Assembly (NCBI RefSeq): GCF_030297175.1
Contig: NZ_AP028070.1
Coordinates: 2,418,001-2,482,000 of the forward strand
From: Marinobacter sp. LA51
Lineage (GTDB): Bacteria; Pseudomonadota; Gammaproteobacteria; Pseudomonadales; Oleiphilaceae
DNA: 64,000 nucleotides
Reading direction: 5' to 3'
Position numbers and translations under genes: made by a program. Of the stretch, positions 1-10,341 are shown in pieces. The notes beneath the pieces were generated by a model that was not told the origin of the DNA, made no database searches, and worked only from the letters and a program-made list of their open reading frames with translations. Position 1 is the stretch's first letter. Each line of letters opens with the position of its first letter.

Positions 1-1044
1 GTAAATACCGGTCGGCACATCCGAGACGTAGCGGAAATACTCATCCTTCACGATGTCAGACGACGCAGAACGGCCCTGATCGTAAGCGGCACTGGCCAGG
101 CTCGGCCAACCGATAACGTCACCGGCGGCGTAGACGTTCTCCACTTCCGTGCGGTAATGCTCATCCACCGACAGCTGGCCACGGCCATTGGGCACCAGGC
201 CAATGTTGTCGAGGTCTAGAGAGTCGGTGTTGCCGGTACGGCCGTTGCACCACAGAAACGCATCGGCGCGGATTTTCTTGCCCGACGCCAGCGACAGCAC
301 TACGCCGTGGTCGTCGCCTTCCACCTTTTCATACTGCTCGTTGTGACGTACCAGAACCCCGTTGTTGCGCAGGTGGTAACTGAGCGCGTCGGAGATCTCG
401 TCGTCCAGGAACGACAGCAGGCGGCTGGTCGGGTTGATCAGGTCTACCTTCACACCCAGGCCGGCAAAGATTGAAGCGTACTCTGAACCGATGACACCGG
501 CGCCGTAGATGATCAGCGTGCGCGGGGTGTGGGACAGGTTCAGGATGGTGTCTGAGTTGTAGATGCGGTGATGGCGGAAATCCACATCGGGCGGCAGGTA
601 CGGGCGTGAGCCGGTAGCAATGATCGCCTGCTTGAAGTGGATGTGCTCAACCGCCTTGCTGCCACGGATTTCCAGCCGGTTCTTGTCAACGAACGAGGCA
701 CGGCCGTTGATCAGATCTACCCGGTTGCGGGCGTAGAACTGGGTTCTCAGCTTAACCTGCTTGCCGATAACCTTCTGCGCGTTCTGCAGCACACGGGGAA
801 AGGAGAACCAGCGCGGCTCACCGATATCGCGGAACATCTGATTAGTGTTGAACGTGATGATCTGCTTCACCGAATGACGCAACGCCTTGGAGGGAATGGT
901 CCCCCAGTGGGTGCAGTTACCGCCGACGGTGGCCTTGTCTTCGATGATCGCGACACGTTTACCGTGCTTCGTCGCATTCATCGCCGCGCCTTCACCGGAA
1001 GGCCCAGCGCCGATAACGACGACGTCGTAATGATGTTCTGCCAT
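1..1044 (-). CDS. sthA: Soluble pyridine nucleotide transhydrogenase (partial, 3' end outside window)
   Basis: This flavoprotein transfers reducing equivalents between NADPH and NAD+ in the cytosol. The visible 348 residues start [20 protein letters not shown], with the FAD-binding GxGxxG fold at residues 10-16. The motif [15 protein letters not shown] near residue 45 has a single cysteine instead of the CxxxxC disulfide of lipoamide dehydrogenases, which is typical of Sth. A second nucleotide-binding motif ([15 protein letters not shown]) follows around residue 180. The family is about 464 residues long, so roughly the last quarter is cut off by the window edge. It lies just downstream of the nqr/apbE/nqrM genes on the same strand, the same arrangement as in Pseudomonas aeruginosa. 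The assignment is very secure. Confidence 0.95.
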   Translation of the reverse strand, partial: MAEHHYDVVVIGAGPSGEGAAMNATKHGKRVAIIEDKATVGGNCTHWGTIPSKALRHSVKQIITFNTNQMFRDIGEPRWFSFPRVLQNAQKVIGKQVKLRTQFYARNRVDLINGRASFVDKNRLEIRGSKAVEHIHFKQAIIATGSRPYLPPDVDFRHHRIYNSDTILNLSHTPRTLIIYGAGVIGSEYASIFAGLGVKVDLINPTSRLLSFLDDEISDALSYHLRNNGVLVRHNEQYEKVEGDDHGVVLSLASGKKIRADAFLWCNGRTGNTDSLDLDNIGLVPNGRGQLSVDEHYRTEVENVYAAGDVIGWPSLASAAYDQGRSASSDIVKDEYFRYVSDVPTGIY

Positions 1045-1102
1045 GCGCGCAGTGACTCCTTATCTACGTCGTGAAAATTGGATCGTTATTATTAATTGCG
1101 TG

Positions 1103-1351
1103 TCAGTGCTTGTCGGCCTTGGTGGCGTCGTAGGTGAGGGCCTCAGCCTGCCTGCTGTCCTGGGTCTGGCGCTCGCTCTCTTCCTCACACTTTTGGGGGC
1201 TGCCACCGCAGATATCACAGGACTGGCTGATACCCAGTGCGCCAATGCCGCCGCAGGTACCGCTGATCGGCTTGCGTCCGAGGATCACGCCGATGGACAT
1301 GGCTGCAACAAGCAGAACCACGATGAACAAAACTAGAAGAAAGATACCCAT
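1103..1351 (-). CDS. nqrM: Na+-NQR maturation protein NqrM
   Basis: Small 82-residue membrane protein of the NqrM (former DUF539) family, needed to deliver iron to the cysteine-ligated Fe centre between NqrD and NqrE. One N-terminal transmembrane helix (about residues 3-24) is followed by the conserved cytoplasmic stretch PISGTCGGIGALG and the cysteine cluster SCDICGG-x4-C, giving four cysteines in all. The tail is charged and variable. It follows apbE after a 25-base gap, at the end of the nqr operon, where the family is normally found. The function comes from family knowledge; the cysteine pattern is directly visible. Confidence 0.92.
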   Translation of the reverse strand: MGIFLLVLFIVVLLVAAMSIGVILGRKPISGTCGGIGALGISQSCDICGGSPQKCEEESERQTQDSRQAEALTYDATKADKH

Positions 1352-1376
1352 GTTGCCCTCCCGTTATTGAGCGACA

Positions 1377-2426
1377 TTACTGAGTGACGTAAGACGAAAA
1401 GGCCGGCGTCTGATGTGTTTCGAAGCCGTTTTCCGTCCGAATAATAAAATAGGCCGGGATATTCTCCCGGGTCGCGAGGGCGTGCGCTTTCTCAAAGCCC
1501 ATCACGTTAAAACCTGTGGCCAGCGCATCCGCCGACATACAGTCTTCGGCAATCACCGTGACCGAAGCCAGATTGTGCTTAATGGGACGCCCGGTTACAG
1601 GGTCTATGGTATGGGAAAACCGGCGCCCTTCCGATTCGTAATAGTTACGATAGTCGCCGGATGTCGCCATAGCGCTGCTTTCCAACGCGACAATACGATT
1701 CACCTGGCGGGCATCGGAGGTTGGTTCCTCAATCGCCAAACGCCAGGCATCTCCCCCGGGTTTGCGCCCATTTACACGGACTTCGCCACCAATCTCTACC
1801 AGATACGCCTCAATGCCCTCACTGTCGAGGTATCGGGCAACGGCGTCAACCCCGTAACCCTTGGCGATGGCGGAGAGATCAATGTACTGGGGCTGCTCGG
1901 CCCGCACTGCCGGTGGCTGCTCCCGCAGCTCCAGCTTGTCGTACCCCGTGACAGCAAGTACCTCTGCCAGTTCCTGATCCGACGGCACCTGCTCCGGGCG
2001 TGCCTGGGGGCCGAAGCCCCAGAGGTTCACTACCGGGCCGATGGTGACGTCGAAAGCACCGCTGGTCAGCTCTGAGATCGCCCCAGCGCGCTGCAGCACT
2101 TCATACAGCGGTTCCGACAGCGGCATCCACTGGGATTGATCGTCGGCCTGGTTCAGCTGCGACAGCTCGGAATCCGCGCGCCAGGTGGACATGGACGCAT
2201 CCACTTTCTCCAGCTCGCCCTCAATGCCGGCCGCCAGGGCTTCCAGCCGGGCCTGATCGCCCGGCAGTACCACGTTGATGTGATACTCGGTGCCAAACAC
2301 CGGCCCCGAGATTTCCCAGACTTTTTCCTCTGGCTCAAACGAACAACCCGCCAGAGCGAGCCCTGCCAGCGCCAACATGGTGCCGACAAAACCCACCCTG
2401 ACGGGTTGAAGCATGCGGGATGTCAT
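1377..2426 (-). CDS. apbE: FAD:protein FMN transferase ApbE (lipoprotein)
   Basis: A 349-residue enzyme that attaches FMN from FAD to a threonine of target proteins, here expected to be NqrB and NqrC. The N-terminus is a lipoprotein signal with lipobox LALAGC at residues 23-28, so the mature protein is anchored on the periplasmic side. The body has the ApbE hallmarks: a DVTIGPVVNLWGFGP segment, an IDLSAIAKGYGVDAVA segment, and SHTIDPVTGRPI near the C-terminus. It sits 9 bases after nqrF in the same operon, directly next to its substrates' genes. Length and motifs are normal for the family. Confidence 0.95.
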   Translation of the reverse strand: MTSRMLQPVRVGFVGTMLALAGLALAGCSFEPEEKVWEISGPVFGTEYHINVVLPGDQARLEALAAGIEGELEKVDASMSTWRADSELSQLNQADDQSQWMPLSEPLYEVLQRAGAISELTSGAFDVTIGPVVNLWGFGPQARPEQVPSDQELAEVLAVTGYDKLELREQPPAVRAEQPQYIDLSAIAKGYGVDAVARYLDSEGIEAYLVEIGGEVRVNGRKPGGDAWRLAIEEPTSDARQVNRIVALESSAMATSGDYRNYYESEGRRFSHTIDPVTGRPIKHNLASVTVIAEDCMSADALATGFNVMGFEKAHALATRENIPAYFIIRTENGFETHQTPAFSSYVTQ

Positions 2427-2435
2427 TGGAGCTAA

Positions 2436-3662
2436 TTAACCCCCAAAGTCATCCAGCATGATGTTTTCATCCTCAACACCCAGATCCTTCAGCATCTTGA
2501 TGCAGGATGCGTTCATGATGGGCGGCCCACACATGTAGAACTCGCAGTCTTCCGGAGCCGGATGGTCCTTCAGGTACTTCTCGTAGAGCACGTTGTGGAT
2601 AAAGCCGGTCTCGCCTTGCCAGTTGTCCTCAGGCAGTGCGTCAGACAGCGCCACGTGCCACTCGAAGTTCTCATTCTCTTCCTGCAGGCCGTCGAAGTCT
2701 TCCACGTAGAACATCTCGCGGACACTCCGCGCGCCGTACCAGAAGCTGATCTTACGCTTCGAGTTCAGACGCTTGAGCTGGTCAAAGATGTGCGAGCGCA
2801 TCGGTGCCATGCCAGCACCACCGCCGATGAATACCATTTCGGCATCGGTCTTCTTGGCGAAGAACTCACCGAACGGCCCCATCACGGTCACCTTGTCACC
2901 CGGCTTCATCTTGAACACGTAGCTCGACATGATACCTGGGTTGTGGTCGGTACCTGGAGGCGGAGTCGCGATCCGGATGTTGAACTTCAGGACGCCCTTC
3001 TCTTCCGGGTAGTTCGCCATGGAGTACGCACGGATGGTCTCTTCCTTATTGATCGCCTTGTAGCGCCAGATGTTGTGCTTGTCCCAGTCTTCGTGGAACT
3101 CTTCCTCGATGTCGAAATCCTTGAAATCGATTTCGTACGGAGGGCACTCCAGCTGCACGTAGCCACCAGCGCGGAAGTCTACTTCTTCGCCTTCCGGAAG
3201 CTTCAGCACCAGTTCTTTGATGAAGGTGGCCACGTTGTGGTTGGACACCACTTCGCATTCCCACTTCTTCACGCCGAAGAACTCTTCAGGTACTTCGATC
3301 TTCATGTCCTGCTTCACCGGAACCTGGCAGGACAGGCGCCAGCCTTCCTTTTCTTCCCGGTTGGTGAAGTGGGTCTTCTCGGTCGGCAGCATGGCGCCGC
3401 CGCCTTCGAACACCTTACATTTGCACTGGGCACAGGTACCACCGCCGCCGCACGCGGAGGACAGGAAGATACCCTGGTTCGCCAGGGTGCCCAGCAATTT
3501 CCCGCCCGCACCGGTCTTCATGGTGTGTTCGGGATCGTCGTTGATCTCAATTGTCACGTCACCGGTGCTTACCAGCCTGGAGCGGGCCGCAAGAATCACT
3601 GCGACCAGAGCCAGAACGATAACGGTGAACATGACCACGCCGAGAATAATTTCTGTATTCAT
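2436..3662 (-). CDS. nqrF: Na+-translocating NADH:quinone reductase subunit F
   Basis: The NADH-oxidising subunit of Na+-NQR, 408 residues. One N-terminal membrane helix (about 5-26) anchors a cytoplasmic module. The [2Fe-2S] ferredoxin domain has ligands at Cys71, Cys77, Cys80 and Cys112 ([12 protein letters not shown] and LSCQ). The FAD domain carries RAYSMANYP, and the NADH-binding part carries [14 protein letters not shown] and ends in [10 protein letters not shown] and DDFGG. NADH electrons enter FAD here and pass through the 2Fe-2S centre. It is the last structural gene of the nqrABCDEF operon, after a 37-base gap from nqrE. All expected motifs are present. Confidence 0.97.
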   Translation of the reverse strand: MNTEIILGVVMFTVIVLALVAVILAARSRLVSTGDVTIEINDDPEHTMKTGAGGKLLGTLANQGIFLSSACGGGGTCAQCKCKVFEGGGAMLPTEKTHFTNREEKEGWRLSCQVPVKQDMKIEVPEEFFGVKKWECEVVSNHNVATFIKELVLKLPEGEEVDFRAGGYVQLECPPYEIDFKDFDIEEEFHEDWDKHNIWRYKAINKEETIRAYSMANYPEEKGVLKFNIRIATPPPGTDHNPGIMSSYVFKMKPGDKVTVMGPFGEFFAKKTDAEMVFIGGGAGMAPMRSHIFDQLKRLNSKRKISFWYGARSVREMFYVEDFDGLQEENENFEWHVALSDALPEDNWQGETGFIHNVLYEKYLKDHPAPEDCEFYMCGPPIMNASCIKMLKDLGVEDENIMLDDFGG

Positions 3663-3699
3663 GGTCTCGCCTTTTCGTTAAACCGAATCACCGGGTGAG

Positions 3700-4308
3700 T
3701 TACAGAGAGATGCCGGAAAAGGACATAAAGCCCAGGGACATCAGACCCACAGTGATGAAGGTGATACCCAGGCCACGCAGGCCTTCCGGAACGTCACTGT
3801 ACTTCAGCTTCTCGCGAATGCCGGCCAGCGCAATGATGGCCAGGGCCCAGCCCACGCCGGCACCGAATCCGTACACCACACTCTCACCGAAGGTGTAGTC
3901 CCGCTCAACCATGAACAGTGACGCACCCAGGATGGCGCAGTTCACTGTAATCAGTGGCAGGAACACACCGAGGGCCGCATAGAGCGCTGGAATGTACTTG
4001 TCGAGTACCATTTCCATGATCTGTACGAGCGCTGCGATTACACCAATGTACGTAAGCAAGCCCAAAAAGCTCAGGTCTACGTTTGGCAGACCAGCCCAAT
4101 CAAGGGCGCCTTCACGCAGGATGCTGTTGTACAGCAGGTTATTCACCGGCACGGTGACGGTCAGAACAACCACTACCGCGATACCCAGACCGGTAGCCGC
4201 CTCGATCTTCTTGGAGATCGCCAGGAAGGTACACATACCCAGGAAGAAAGCCAGAGCCATGTTCTCAACGAAAATGGCCTTAACAATCAGGCTGATATAA
4301 TGTTCCAT
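3700..4308 (-). CDS. nqrE: Na+-NQR subunit E
   Basis: Integral membrane subunit of the sodium pump, 202 residues with about six transmembrane helices. It is paired with NqrD in an inverted-topology arrangement that holds an iron centre in the membrane. The N-terminus [24 protein letters not shown] is characteristic, and the cysteine-containing segment ([12 protein letters not shown]) supplies Fe ligands according to the family structure. The start codon overlaps the nqrD stop by one base (position 4308), suggesting translational coupling. The end is the typical hydrophobic tail [13 protein letters not shown]. Confidence 0.96.
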   Translation of the reverse strand: MEHYISLIVKAIFVENMALAFFLGMCTFLAISKKIEAATGLGIAVVVVLTVTVPVNNLLYNSILREGALDWAGLPNVDLSFLGLLTYIGVIAALVQIMEMVLDKYIPALYAALGVFLPLITVNCAILGASLFMVERDYTFGESVVYGFGAGVGWALAIIALAGIREKLKYSDVPEGLRGLGITFITVGLMSLGFMSFSGISL

Positions 4309-4973
4309 CAGAAGGCCTCCTTGGCGGTGTGGCGAGACATTTTGTAATCCGCCTCTTCAACCTGCTCTGGCTTCCAGACCCGCAGGCCCCAGATTGCCAG
4401 ACCGATGATGAAGAACGCGCTCGGCGGCAGCAGCAACAGACCGTTCGGGATGTACCAGCCACCCTCGTTGACAGTCGGCAGCAGTGTCACGCCAAACAGT
4501 GAGCCCGCACCCAGCAGTTCCCGGAAGAACGCTACGAACAGCAGCAGCACGGAATAACCGAGACCGTTACCGATACCGTCCAGGAAGCTCAGGTAGGGGC
4601 CATTCTTCATGGCGAAGCCTTCGGCACGACCCATCACGATGCAGTTGGTAATGATCAGACCAACGAATACGGACAGCTGCTTGCTGATCTCGTAGGCGTA
4701 GGCCTTGAGGATCTGGTCAACCACGATTACCAGAGAGGCAATGATGGTCATCTGCACGATGATACGGATGCTGCCCGGGATTTGAGCCCGAACCAGCGAT
4801 ACCGCCAGGTTAGAGAATGCCGTTACCGCGATGACCGCCAGACACATGACGATAGTCACGTTCATGCTGGTGGTTACCGCCAACGCGGAGCAGATACCAA
4901 GGATCTGCAGCGCGATCGGGTTGTTGCTAAAAATCGGTTCGAAGAGAACCTGTTTGGCCGATGCATCTGCCAT
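4308..4973 (-). CDS. nqrD: Na+-NQR subunit D
   Basis: Integral membrane subunit of Na+-NQR, 221 residues with about six helices. It is homologous to NqrE and to RnfE/RnfA. The sequence opens with a short cytoplasmic stretch and [24 protein letters not shown], including the conserved cysteine near residue 28. [13 protein letters not shown] near residue 110 holds the second conserved cysteine, as expected for the intramembrane iron site. It is spaced 2 bases from nqrC and overlaps nqrE by one base, so D and E should be made in equal amounts. Confidence 0.96.
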   Translation of the reverse strand: MADASAKQVLFEPIFSNNPIALQILGICSALAVTTSMNVTIVMCLAVIAVTAFSNLAVSLVRAQIPGSIRIIVQMTIIASLVIVVDQILKAYAYEISKQLSVFVGLIITNCIVMGRAEGFAMKNGPYLSFLDGIGNGLGYSVLLLFVAFFRELLGAGSLFGVTLLPTVNEGGWYIPNGLLLLPPSAFFIIGLAIWGLRVWKPEQVEEADYKMSRHTAKEAF

Positions 4974-4975
4974 GA

Positions 4976-5779
4976 TCAGACCTCCCCTTCACGCAGTTTT
5001 TGTAGGAATGGTGCGTAGCCGCGCTCGCTCATCCAGTAGTTAACCAGTTGCTCGACACCACGGCTTGTCAGAGTCGCGCCGGACAGGGCATCTACCTTGT
5101 GCTCTTTGTCAGCAGCATCGGCACTCACGCCACCTTTAACCAGACGAATCTTCGGATCGGCGCGCTCGCCGTCGTAGACTTCCTTGCCCACCCACTGCTT
5201 TTTCCAGCGCGGGTTGTCGACTTCGCCACCCAGGCCCGGAGTTTCAGCGTGCGCGTAAAAACCGAGACCTTCAACGGTGTTCAGATCGCCTTCCAGGGAA
5301 ATGAAGCCGTAAAGGGTGGACCACAGACCGTAACCGTGAATCGGCAGCACCACGCGGGTAACTTCGCCGTTCTCGCTCATGGTGTAGACCTTGGCAACGT
5401 TCGGACGACGCTTGATACCGGCCTTGTCTTCAGACGACGGGATGTTGGTAGACATCTGCGGGTCGGAAGCGGCTTTGTACATGTCGTACTTCATCGGATC
5501 CTGTACACCCACGTCAGACGCTTCAACGTACTGACCGGTGTCCAGATCGACCAGACGAACTTCGAACTGCTCAAACTGCGATTCGATTTCATCGGCGCTG
5601 GCGCCCTTTTCAAGCAGGCCGGCAGCGGACAGGATGTTGGTCTTGATGTCCAGATTCTGGTTCTGAATCTGCGCTGGGCGGAGCATTACCGCGGCACCAG
5701 ATACCACCACGGAAAACACAATACTCAGGACCAGAGCAACAATCAGCGTTCTGGAGACAGTTTCTTTAGCTTTAGCCAC
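4976..5779 (-). CDS. nqrC: Na+-NQR subunit C (covalent FMN)
   Basis: A 267-residue subunit with one N-terminal membrane helix (about 11-33) and a large periplasmic domain carrying covalently bound FMN. The flavin-attachment motif SGAT is seen in [17 protein letters not shown] near residue 230; its threonine is the predicted FMN-phosphoester site installed by the neighbouring ApbE. Also visible is [10 protein letters not shown], conserved in NqrC/RnfG. The start overlaps the end of nqrB by 8 bases. Length and motifs are normal. Confidence 0.96.
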   Translation of the reverse strand: MAKAKETVSRTLIVALVLSIVFSVVVSGAAVMLRPAQIQNQNLDIKTNILSAAGLLEKGASADEIESQFEQFEVRLVDLDTGQYVEASDVGVQDPMKYDMYKAASDPQMSTNIPSSEDKAGIKRRPNVAKVYTMSENGEVTRVVLPIHGYGLWSTLYGFISLEGDLNTVEGLGFYAHAETPGLGGEVDNPRWKKQWVGKEVYDGERADPKIRLVKGGVSADAADKEHKVDALSGATLTSRGVEQLVNYWMSERGYAPFLQKLREGEV

Positions 5780-6980
5780 GTGCGAGCCTCCGTTTGATGT
5801 TGGCCTGAACCACGTAGTGATCCATCAGCGGCGCGAACAGGTTTGCAAACAGGATGGCCAGCATGATGCCTTCCGGGAACGCCGGGTTGACTACCCGGAT
5901 CAGCACGGTCATCACACCAACCAGGATACCGAAGCTCCAGCGACCAGTGTCGGTCATCGCCGAGGATACCGGGTCAGTGGCCATGAACATCATGCCGAAC
6001 GCGAAACCACCCATCACCAGATGCCAATGTGCCGGAACGGCGAACATGGGATTGGTCTCGGAGCCGACGATGTTAAACAGCAGCGACGTGGCAATCATGC
6101 CGATCAGCACACCCCCGACAATGCGGAAGTTGGCGATCTTCATAATCAGCAGGATGATACCGCCAAGAAGTACGGCCAGCGTAGAGGTCTCACCCATGGA
6201 GCCCTGAATGGTGCCCATGAATGCGCTCATCCAGCCGATCTGCGCTTCCAGTGCTTCCAGACCACCACTGGCAGCCCAGCTCAGGGCGGTAGCGCCACTG
6301 AAACCGTCAACCGCGGTCCATACGGTGTCACCGGAGATCTGCGCCGGATAAGCGAAGTACAGGAAAGCACGACCGGTCAGGGCCGGGTTCAGGAAGTTCT
6401 TGCCAGTACCGCCGAACACTTCCTTACCGATTACCACACCGAAGGTGATGCCCAGAGCCACCTGCCACAGCGGGATGGAGGGCGGGCAGACCAGTGCGAA
6501 CAGTACGGAGGTAACGAAGAAGCCTTCGTTCACTTCGTGACGACGAACCGTGGCGAACAATACTTCCCAGAAACCGCCGACGATGAACGTCACCGCGTAG
6601 ATGGGAATAAAGTAGGCCATGCCGTAGATGAAGTTATCCAGCCAGCCTGCACCGGCACCGGTCACTGCCAGTGCGTTGATGAAGGCCGTGCGCAGGCCGC
6701 CGTCGCCGACCATGGCATCCGGAGTGGTTGCGAGGTAGCTGTTGGCCTGGAAGCCGATGTTCCACATACCGAAGAACATGGCCGGGAAGGTACACATCCA
6801 TACCGTGATCATGATGCGCTTAAGATCAACGCCGTCACGCACGTGGGCAGTGGTAGAGGTTACCTTGCCCGGTGTGTAGAAGATCGTATCGACGGCTTCG
6901 TACAGCGAATACCAGCGCTCGTACTTGCCACCTTTTTCAAAGTGATGCTCGATTCCATCGAGAAACTGTCTGATAGCCAT
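5772..6980 (-). CDS. nqrB: Na+-NQR subunit B (covalent FMN, Na+ pathway)
   Basis: Large membrane subunit of 402 residues with about ten helices. It carries FMN and riboflavin and is believed to form the sodium path. The FMN attachment motif is seen as [10 protein letters not shown] around residue 225-235, with the threonine as predicted link. The conserved quinone-pocket region [28 protein letters not shown] lies just before it. It starts 4 bases after the nqrA stop, and overlaps nqrC by 8 bases. It is a target of the ApbE encoded at the operon end. Confidence 0.97.
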   Translation of the reverse strand: MAIRQFLDGIEHHFEKGGKYERWYSLYEAVDTIFYTPGKVTSTTAHVRDGVDLKRIMITVWMCTFPAMFFGMWNIGFQANSYLATTPDAMVGDGGLRTAFINALAVTGAGAGWLDNFIYGMAYFIPIYAVTFIVGGFWEVLFATVRRHEVNEGFFVTSVLFALVCPPSIPLWQVALGITFGVVIGKEVFGGTGKNFLNPALTGRAFLYFAYPAQISGDTVWTAVDGFSGATALSWAASGGLEALEAQIGWMSAFMGTIQGSMGETSTLAVLLGGIILLIMKIANFRIVGGVLIGMIATSLLFNIVGSETNPMFAVPAHWHLVMGGFAFGMMFMATDPVSSAMTDTGRWSFGILVGVMTVLIRVVNPAFPEGIMLAILFANLFAPLMDHYVVQANIKRRLARG

Positions 6981-6984
6981 CGTT

Positions 6985-8331
6985 TTAGCCCTCGATCTCG
7001 ATTCGGGTCAGGTTCTCGCGGAGAATCGGACCGTATTCATATTTACCCGGGCACACGAACGTGCACAGCGCCAGATCTTCTTCATCCAGCTCCAGGGCAC
7101 CGAGTTTCTGTGCCATCTCAGTGTCGCCAACGATGATGGAGCGCAGCAGCTGGGTCGGCAGGATATCCAGCGGCATGATTTGCTCATACGCGCCTACCGG
7201 AACCATGGCCCGCTCACTGCCGTTGGTGGTGGTGGTAAAGTTGAACAGCTTGCCACTCGCCAGTTTCGACAGATAGATATTCAGGATGGAGAACTTATTG
7301 GGACCCGGAGACAACCAGCCCATGAACTCGCGCTTGGTGCCTTCTTCCAGCAGCGAAACCTGGTTGGCAAAACGGCCGAGGTAGGCACAGGGGCCATCGC
7401 CACGACGTCCGCCGAACACCGAACCGGAAATGGCGCGCACTTCCGCATCGTTGCTGACTTCGCCTTCAAGCAGCTCCGGCAGGCTGGCACCGATACGGGT
7501 GCGAACCAGACGCGGCTTCAGCGCCTTGGGGCCACCAATCGCTACAATGCGCTCAACCGGCACTTCACCGGTGATGAACAGCTGTGCGATGTCGATAACG
7601 TCCTGGTAGTTGATCGACCAGACGGTCTTGCTGCCAGACACCGAATCCAGATAGTGGATGTGGGTGCCAACATTGCCGGCCGGGTGCACGCCGTCGAACT
7701 GATGCACTTCAACGGCATCGTTCTTGGGCACAGGCACGTTGGAGCCTGGCTTGCCAGTAACAAATACCTTGCCCTGAGTCAGCTTGGTCAGAATCTCCAG
7801 GCCTTTCTCGAACGCTGCGCTGTTCTCGCCGATGATGACAGTCGGGTCAGCGGCCAGCGGGTTGGTATCCATTACAGACACGAAAATGGAATGGGGCGCG
7901 CTGTCGATGGTTGGGACTTTGCTGTAGGGGCGGGTTCTAAACGCCGTCCACAGACCGGACTCCACCAGATTGTCGACAACCTGCTGGCGCTCAAGGCCGG
8001 CAAGATCCGCGTCGTTGTAACGAGCGTAGGTTTCCGCTTCGTCACCATCGATCTCGATAACGATCGACTGAAAAACGCGACGGTCACCACGGTTGATTTC
8101 TTTCACCACGCCCGCGGCGGGTGACGTATAACGAACGCCTTCGGTCTTCTTGTCCGTGAACAGCAGCGTGCCGCGCTTGACGCGGTCCCCTTCTTTCACA
8201 GCCATCGTCGGCTTCATGCCGTTGTAGTCAAAACCGATCAACGCCACGTGGCGAACGGGTTTGCCCTCTGTAATGGTCTGTTCGGGAGCGCCGCTGATGG
8301 GAAGATCCAGGCCTTTCTTGATCTTGATCAT
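6985..8331 (-). CDS. nqrA: Na+-NQR subunit A
   Basis: First gene of the nqr operon. The subunit is cytoplasmic, associates with NqrB and takes part in quinone binding. I chose the ATG at 8331 because the protein then starts [18 protein letters not shown], the standard family N-terminus, and because GAGG lies 5 bases upstream of it. The ATG at 8340 would add only MRL. The resulting 448 residues match the usual family length. NqrA resembles RnfC but lacks its iron-sulfur cysteine motifs, as seen here (only [14 protein letters not shown] near the C-terminus). The leader upstream is long. Confidence 0.96.
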   Translation of the reverse strand: MIKIKKGLDLPISGAPEQTITEGKPVRHVALIGFDYNGMKPTMAVKEGDRVKRGTLLFTDKKTEGVRYTSPAAGVVKEINRGDRRVFQSIVIEIDGDEAETYARYNDADLAGLERQQVVDNLVESGLWTAFRTRPYSKVPTIDSAPHSIFVSVMDTNPLAADPTVIIGENSAAFEKGLEILTKLTQGKVFVTGKPGSNVPVPKNDAVEVHQFDGVHPAGNVGTHIHYLDSVSGSKTVWSINYQDVIDIAQLFITGEVPVERIVAIGGPKALKPRLVRTRIGASLPELLEGEVSNDAEVRAISGSVFGGRRGDGPCAYLGRFANQVSLLEEGTKREFMGWLSPGPNKFSILNIYLSKLASGKLFNFTTTTNGSERAMVPVGAYEQIMPLDILPTQLLRSIIVGDTEMAQKLGALELDEEDLALCTFVCPGKYEYGPILRENLTRIEIEG

Positions 8332-8461
8332 TAGCCTCATCCAGTCATCAGAAACTAGTTTATGGATTATTCACGTCCGGCTTCTGCGGCCCAGGTTTCC
8401 TCTCAGGATTACACCAGATGGTTGCCCCAAGTAGCGAAAGCGGAAGCCGTTCGAATGCGGC

Positions 8462-8506
8462 TTATCCTCCGACGCTGGAAATGATGAGAAACTGAAAGCC
8501 AGACAT
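8462..8506 (-). other. Possible 14-codon leader ORF before nqrA
   Basis: A short reading frame MSGFQFLIISSVGG begins about 10 bases after the predicted nqr transcription start and is followed by a hairpin AAGCCG-loop-CGGCTT. It has only a weak GGGT before the ATG. It could be a leader peptide, or chance. I do not recognise it. Confidence 0.15.
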
Positions 8507-8522
8507 ACCCAAAATCGCGCCA

Positions 8523-8551
8523 ATTATAGAGATTAAGGAAACCTATTTCCA
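8523..8551 (-). promoter_or_regulatory. Putative sigma-70 promoter of the nqr operon
   Basis: On the minus strand a perfect -10 TATAAT (8523-8528) lies 17 bases from TGGAAA (8546-8551, four of six -35 matches). Transcription would begin near 8516, leaving a leader of about 185 bases before nqrA. The gene-free stretch 8332-8679 thus holds this promoter, the leader, a possible 14-codon ORF and the gapB terminator. No known riboswitch was recognised in it. The match is visible; activity is inferred. Confidence 0.5.
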
Positions 8552-8613
8552 CCAGAAAGCAGAACGGCTTTGTGCCTGATCGTAAACCGAGCACGCCACA
8601 GATTTGGCAAAGA

Positions 8614-8645
8614 AAAACCCCGGCAACTTTCGTTACCGGGGTTTT
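8614..8645 (-). terminator. Rho-independent terminator of gapB
   Basis: On the minus strand the stem AAAACCCCGGTAAC pairs with GTTGCCGGGGTTTT (14 pairs with one U·G wobble) around a GAAA tetraloop, and the transcript runs on into further T residues. It lies 35 bases after the gapB stop and upstream of the nqr promoter, so it separates gapB from nqr. A-rich on the other side, it may also work weakly in the plus direction. Confidence 0.9.
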
Positions 8646-8679
8646 AAGGGTAGTACACAACCGTTACGGCGTGTTTGGA

Positions 8680-10149
8680 TCAGTCCCGTGCACGTTTCGG
8701 GAAGATCGGGTAAGTTACCCCTGCCATCTGGTTCACAACACGAACCACCTGGGCGCTGTAGCCGAACTCATTGTCGTACCACACGTACAGGATAAGGCGC
8801 TTGCCACCAGCGATGGTGGCCTGGGCATCGACGACACCGGCGTGGCGTGAGCCAACGAAGTCAGTGGAAACCACTTCCGGTGAGTTCACGAAATCGATCT
8901 GCTTCTGCAGCTCGGAGTGCAACGCCATATCGCGCAGATACTCGTTAACACCCTCTACGTCCACGTCCTTCTTCAGGTTCAGGTTCAGGATCGCCATGGA
9001 CACGTTCGGGGTCGGAACCCGGATCGCGTTGCCGGTCAGCTTGCCTTTCAGCTCCGGCAGCGCCTTGGCAACGGCCTTGGCAGCACCGGTCTCGGTGATA
9101 ACCATGTTCAGGGGCGCACTGCGACCACGACGGCTACCTTTGTGGTAGTTGTCGATCAGGTTCTGGTCGTTGGTGTAGGAGTGAACGGTTTCAACGTGGC
9201 CGTCTTCAATGCCGTACTCGTCATCAATCGCCTTCAGTACCGGAGTAATGGCGTTGGTGGTACAGGAGGCGGCTGACAGGATCTTGTCGTCTTCGGTGAT
9301 CCAGTCGTTGTTGATGCCATAAACGATGTTCTTGATGTCGCCCTTACCCGGTGCTGTCAGGATAACGCGGCTAACGCCCTTGGACTTCAGGTGCAGACCC
9401 AGGCCTTCCTCATCGCGCCACTTACCAGTGTTGTCCACCACGATGGCGTTGTTGATGCCGTAATCGGTGTAATCCACCTTGTCCGGACCATCGGAGTAGA
9501 TCACCTTGATGAAGTTGCCGTTAGCGATCAGGGCGGAGTTCTCTTCATCCACGGTGATGGTGCCGTCAAACGGACCGTGCACGGAGTCACGACGCAGCAG
9601 GCTGGCACGCTTTTCCAGGTCGTTTTCAGCACCGCCGTTACGGACAACGATAGCGCGCAGGCGGAGGTTGTTACCGCCGCCGGCTTTCTCGATCATGATC
9701 CGGGCCAGCAGCCGGCCGATACGACCGAAGCCGTAAAGTACAACGTCTTTGGTGTCGTTGTTGGCTTCTTCTTCTGACTGGGCAGCGTACTGACCAACAA
9801 TCTGGCCGATTTCGCGCGTCAGGAATTCATTCAGATCACCGCCGGCTTCCTTGAATTTAACGGCCAACTTGCCGATATCAATGTGCGCGCGGCCCAGCTC
9901 CATAGAGTCCATGGCCTGCAGGATCGGCAGTGTGTCATGAACAGACAGTTCGCTGTCTTCCACCTGGCGAACAAACCGGTGGGCACGGATGATGTCGATC
10001 ACCGACTGGTTGATGATGGCACGACCGTACACGGACGTGACCACATTGTTCTTGCGGTAGAGACGGCCGATCAGCGGAATCATGGCTTCCGCGGTGGACT
10101 CTCTTTCCGTCCAGTTAGACAGGTGCTGATTGATCTGTTCGTGGCTCAC
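8680..10149 (-). CDS. gapB: Glyceraldehyde-3-phosphate dehydrogenase, long form
   Basis: A 489-residue GAPDH-family enzyme, about 150 residues longer than classical GAPDH because of an N-terminal extension of roughly 130 residues of unknown role. The NAD(P)-binding motif VVLYGFGRIGRLLAR follows the extension. The catalytic cysteine is in SAASCTTNAITP near residue 310, and the C-terminal YDNEFGYSAQVVR is standard. The long form is known from Pseudomonas, where it also sits between nqr and mfd. Whether it runs in glycolysis or gluconeogenesis, and with NAD or NADP, cannot be read from the sequence. It has its own promoter and terminator. Confidence 0.9.
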   Translation of the reverse strand: MSHEQINQHLSNWTERESTAEAMIPLIGRLYRKNNVVTSVYGRAIINQSVIDIIRAHRFVRQVEDSELSVHDTLPILQAMDSMELGRAHIDIGKLAVKFKEAGGDLNEFLTREIGQIVGQYAAQSEEEANNDTKDVVLYGFGRIGRLLARIMIEKAGGGNNLRLRAIVVRNGGAENDLEKRASLLRRDSVHGPFDGTITVDEENSALIANGNFIKVIYSDGPDKVDYTDYGINNAIVVDNTGKWRDEEGLGLHLKSKGVSRVILTAPGKGDIKNIVYGINNDWITEDDKILSAASCTTNAITPVLKAIDDEYGIEDGHVETVHSYTNDQNLIDNYHKGSRRGRSAPLNMVITETGAAKAVAKALPELKGKLTGNAIRVPTPNVSMAILNLNLKKDVDVEGVNEYLRDMALHSELQKQIDFVNSPEVVSTDFVGSRHAGVVDAQATIAGGKRLILYVWYDNEFGYSAQVVRVVNQMAGVTYPIFPKRARD

Positions 10150-10192
10150 AGTTGGGACCTCTGGTTAGCACTGGTAAGAAATTGCGGCGCAC

Positions 10193-10221
10193 ATTATCCA
10201 ATTTAAACGCGCCCACGGCAA
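10193..10221 (-). promoter_or_regulatory. Sigma-70 promoter of gapB
   Basis: Minus strand: TTGCCG (10216-10221), a 17-base spacer, then GATAAT (10193-10198). The predicted start near 10186 leaves a leader of about 36 bases before the gapB ATG at 10149. Good consensus and spacing. Confidence 0.65.
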
Positions 10222-10262
10222 ATACAGTCAGTTCATGATTTCGTAAACACCCGGCCATAACC

Positions 10263-10291
10263 ATGACACCCGCAGGTGCGAGCGGTAGAAT
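10263..10291 (+). promoter_or_regulatory. Sigma-70 promoter of mfd
   Basis: Plus strand: ATGACA (10263-10268), a 17-base spacer, then TAGAAT (10286-10291). The predicted start is near 10298, about 44 bases before the mfd ATG chosen here. It therefore also argues against the upstream ATG at 10276, which would lie between the two boxes. Confidence 0.6.
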
Positions 10292-10341
10292 ACGCGCCTC
10301 GCCGTCTCCCGGTCACCCACAGCAGGAGAACAAGACTGCCC

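Noticed and set aside
5817..7136. A 439-codon plus-strand open frame over nqrB and nqrA
   Set aside because: Antisense to two fully supported nqr genes and spans their boundary.
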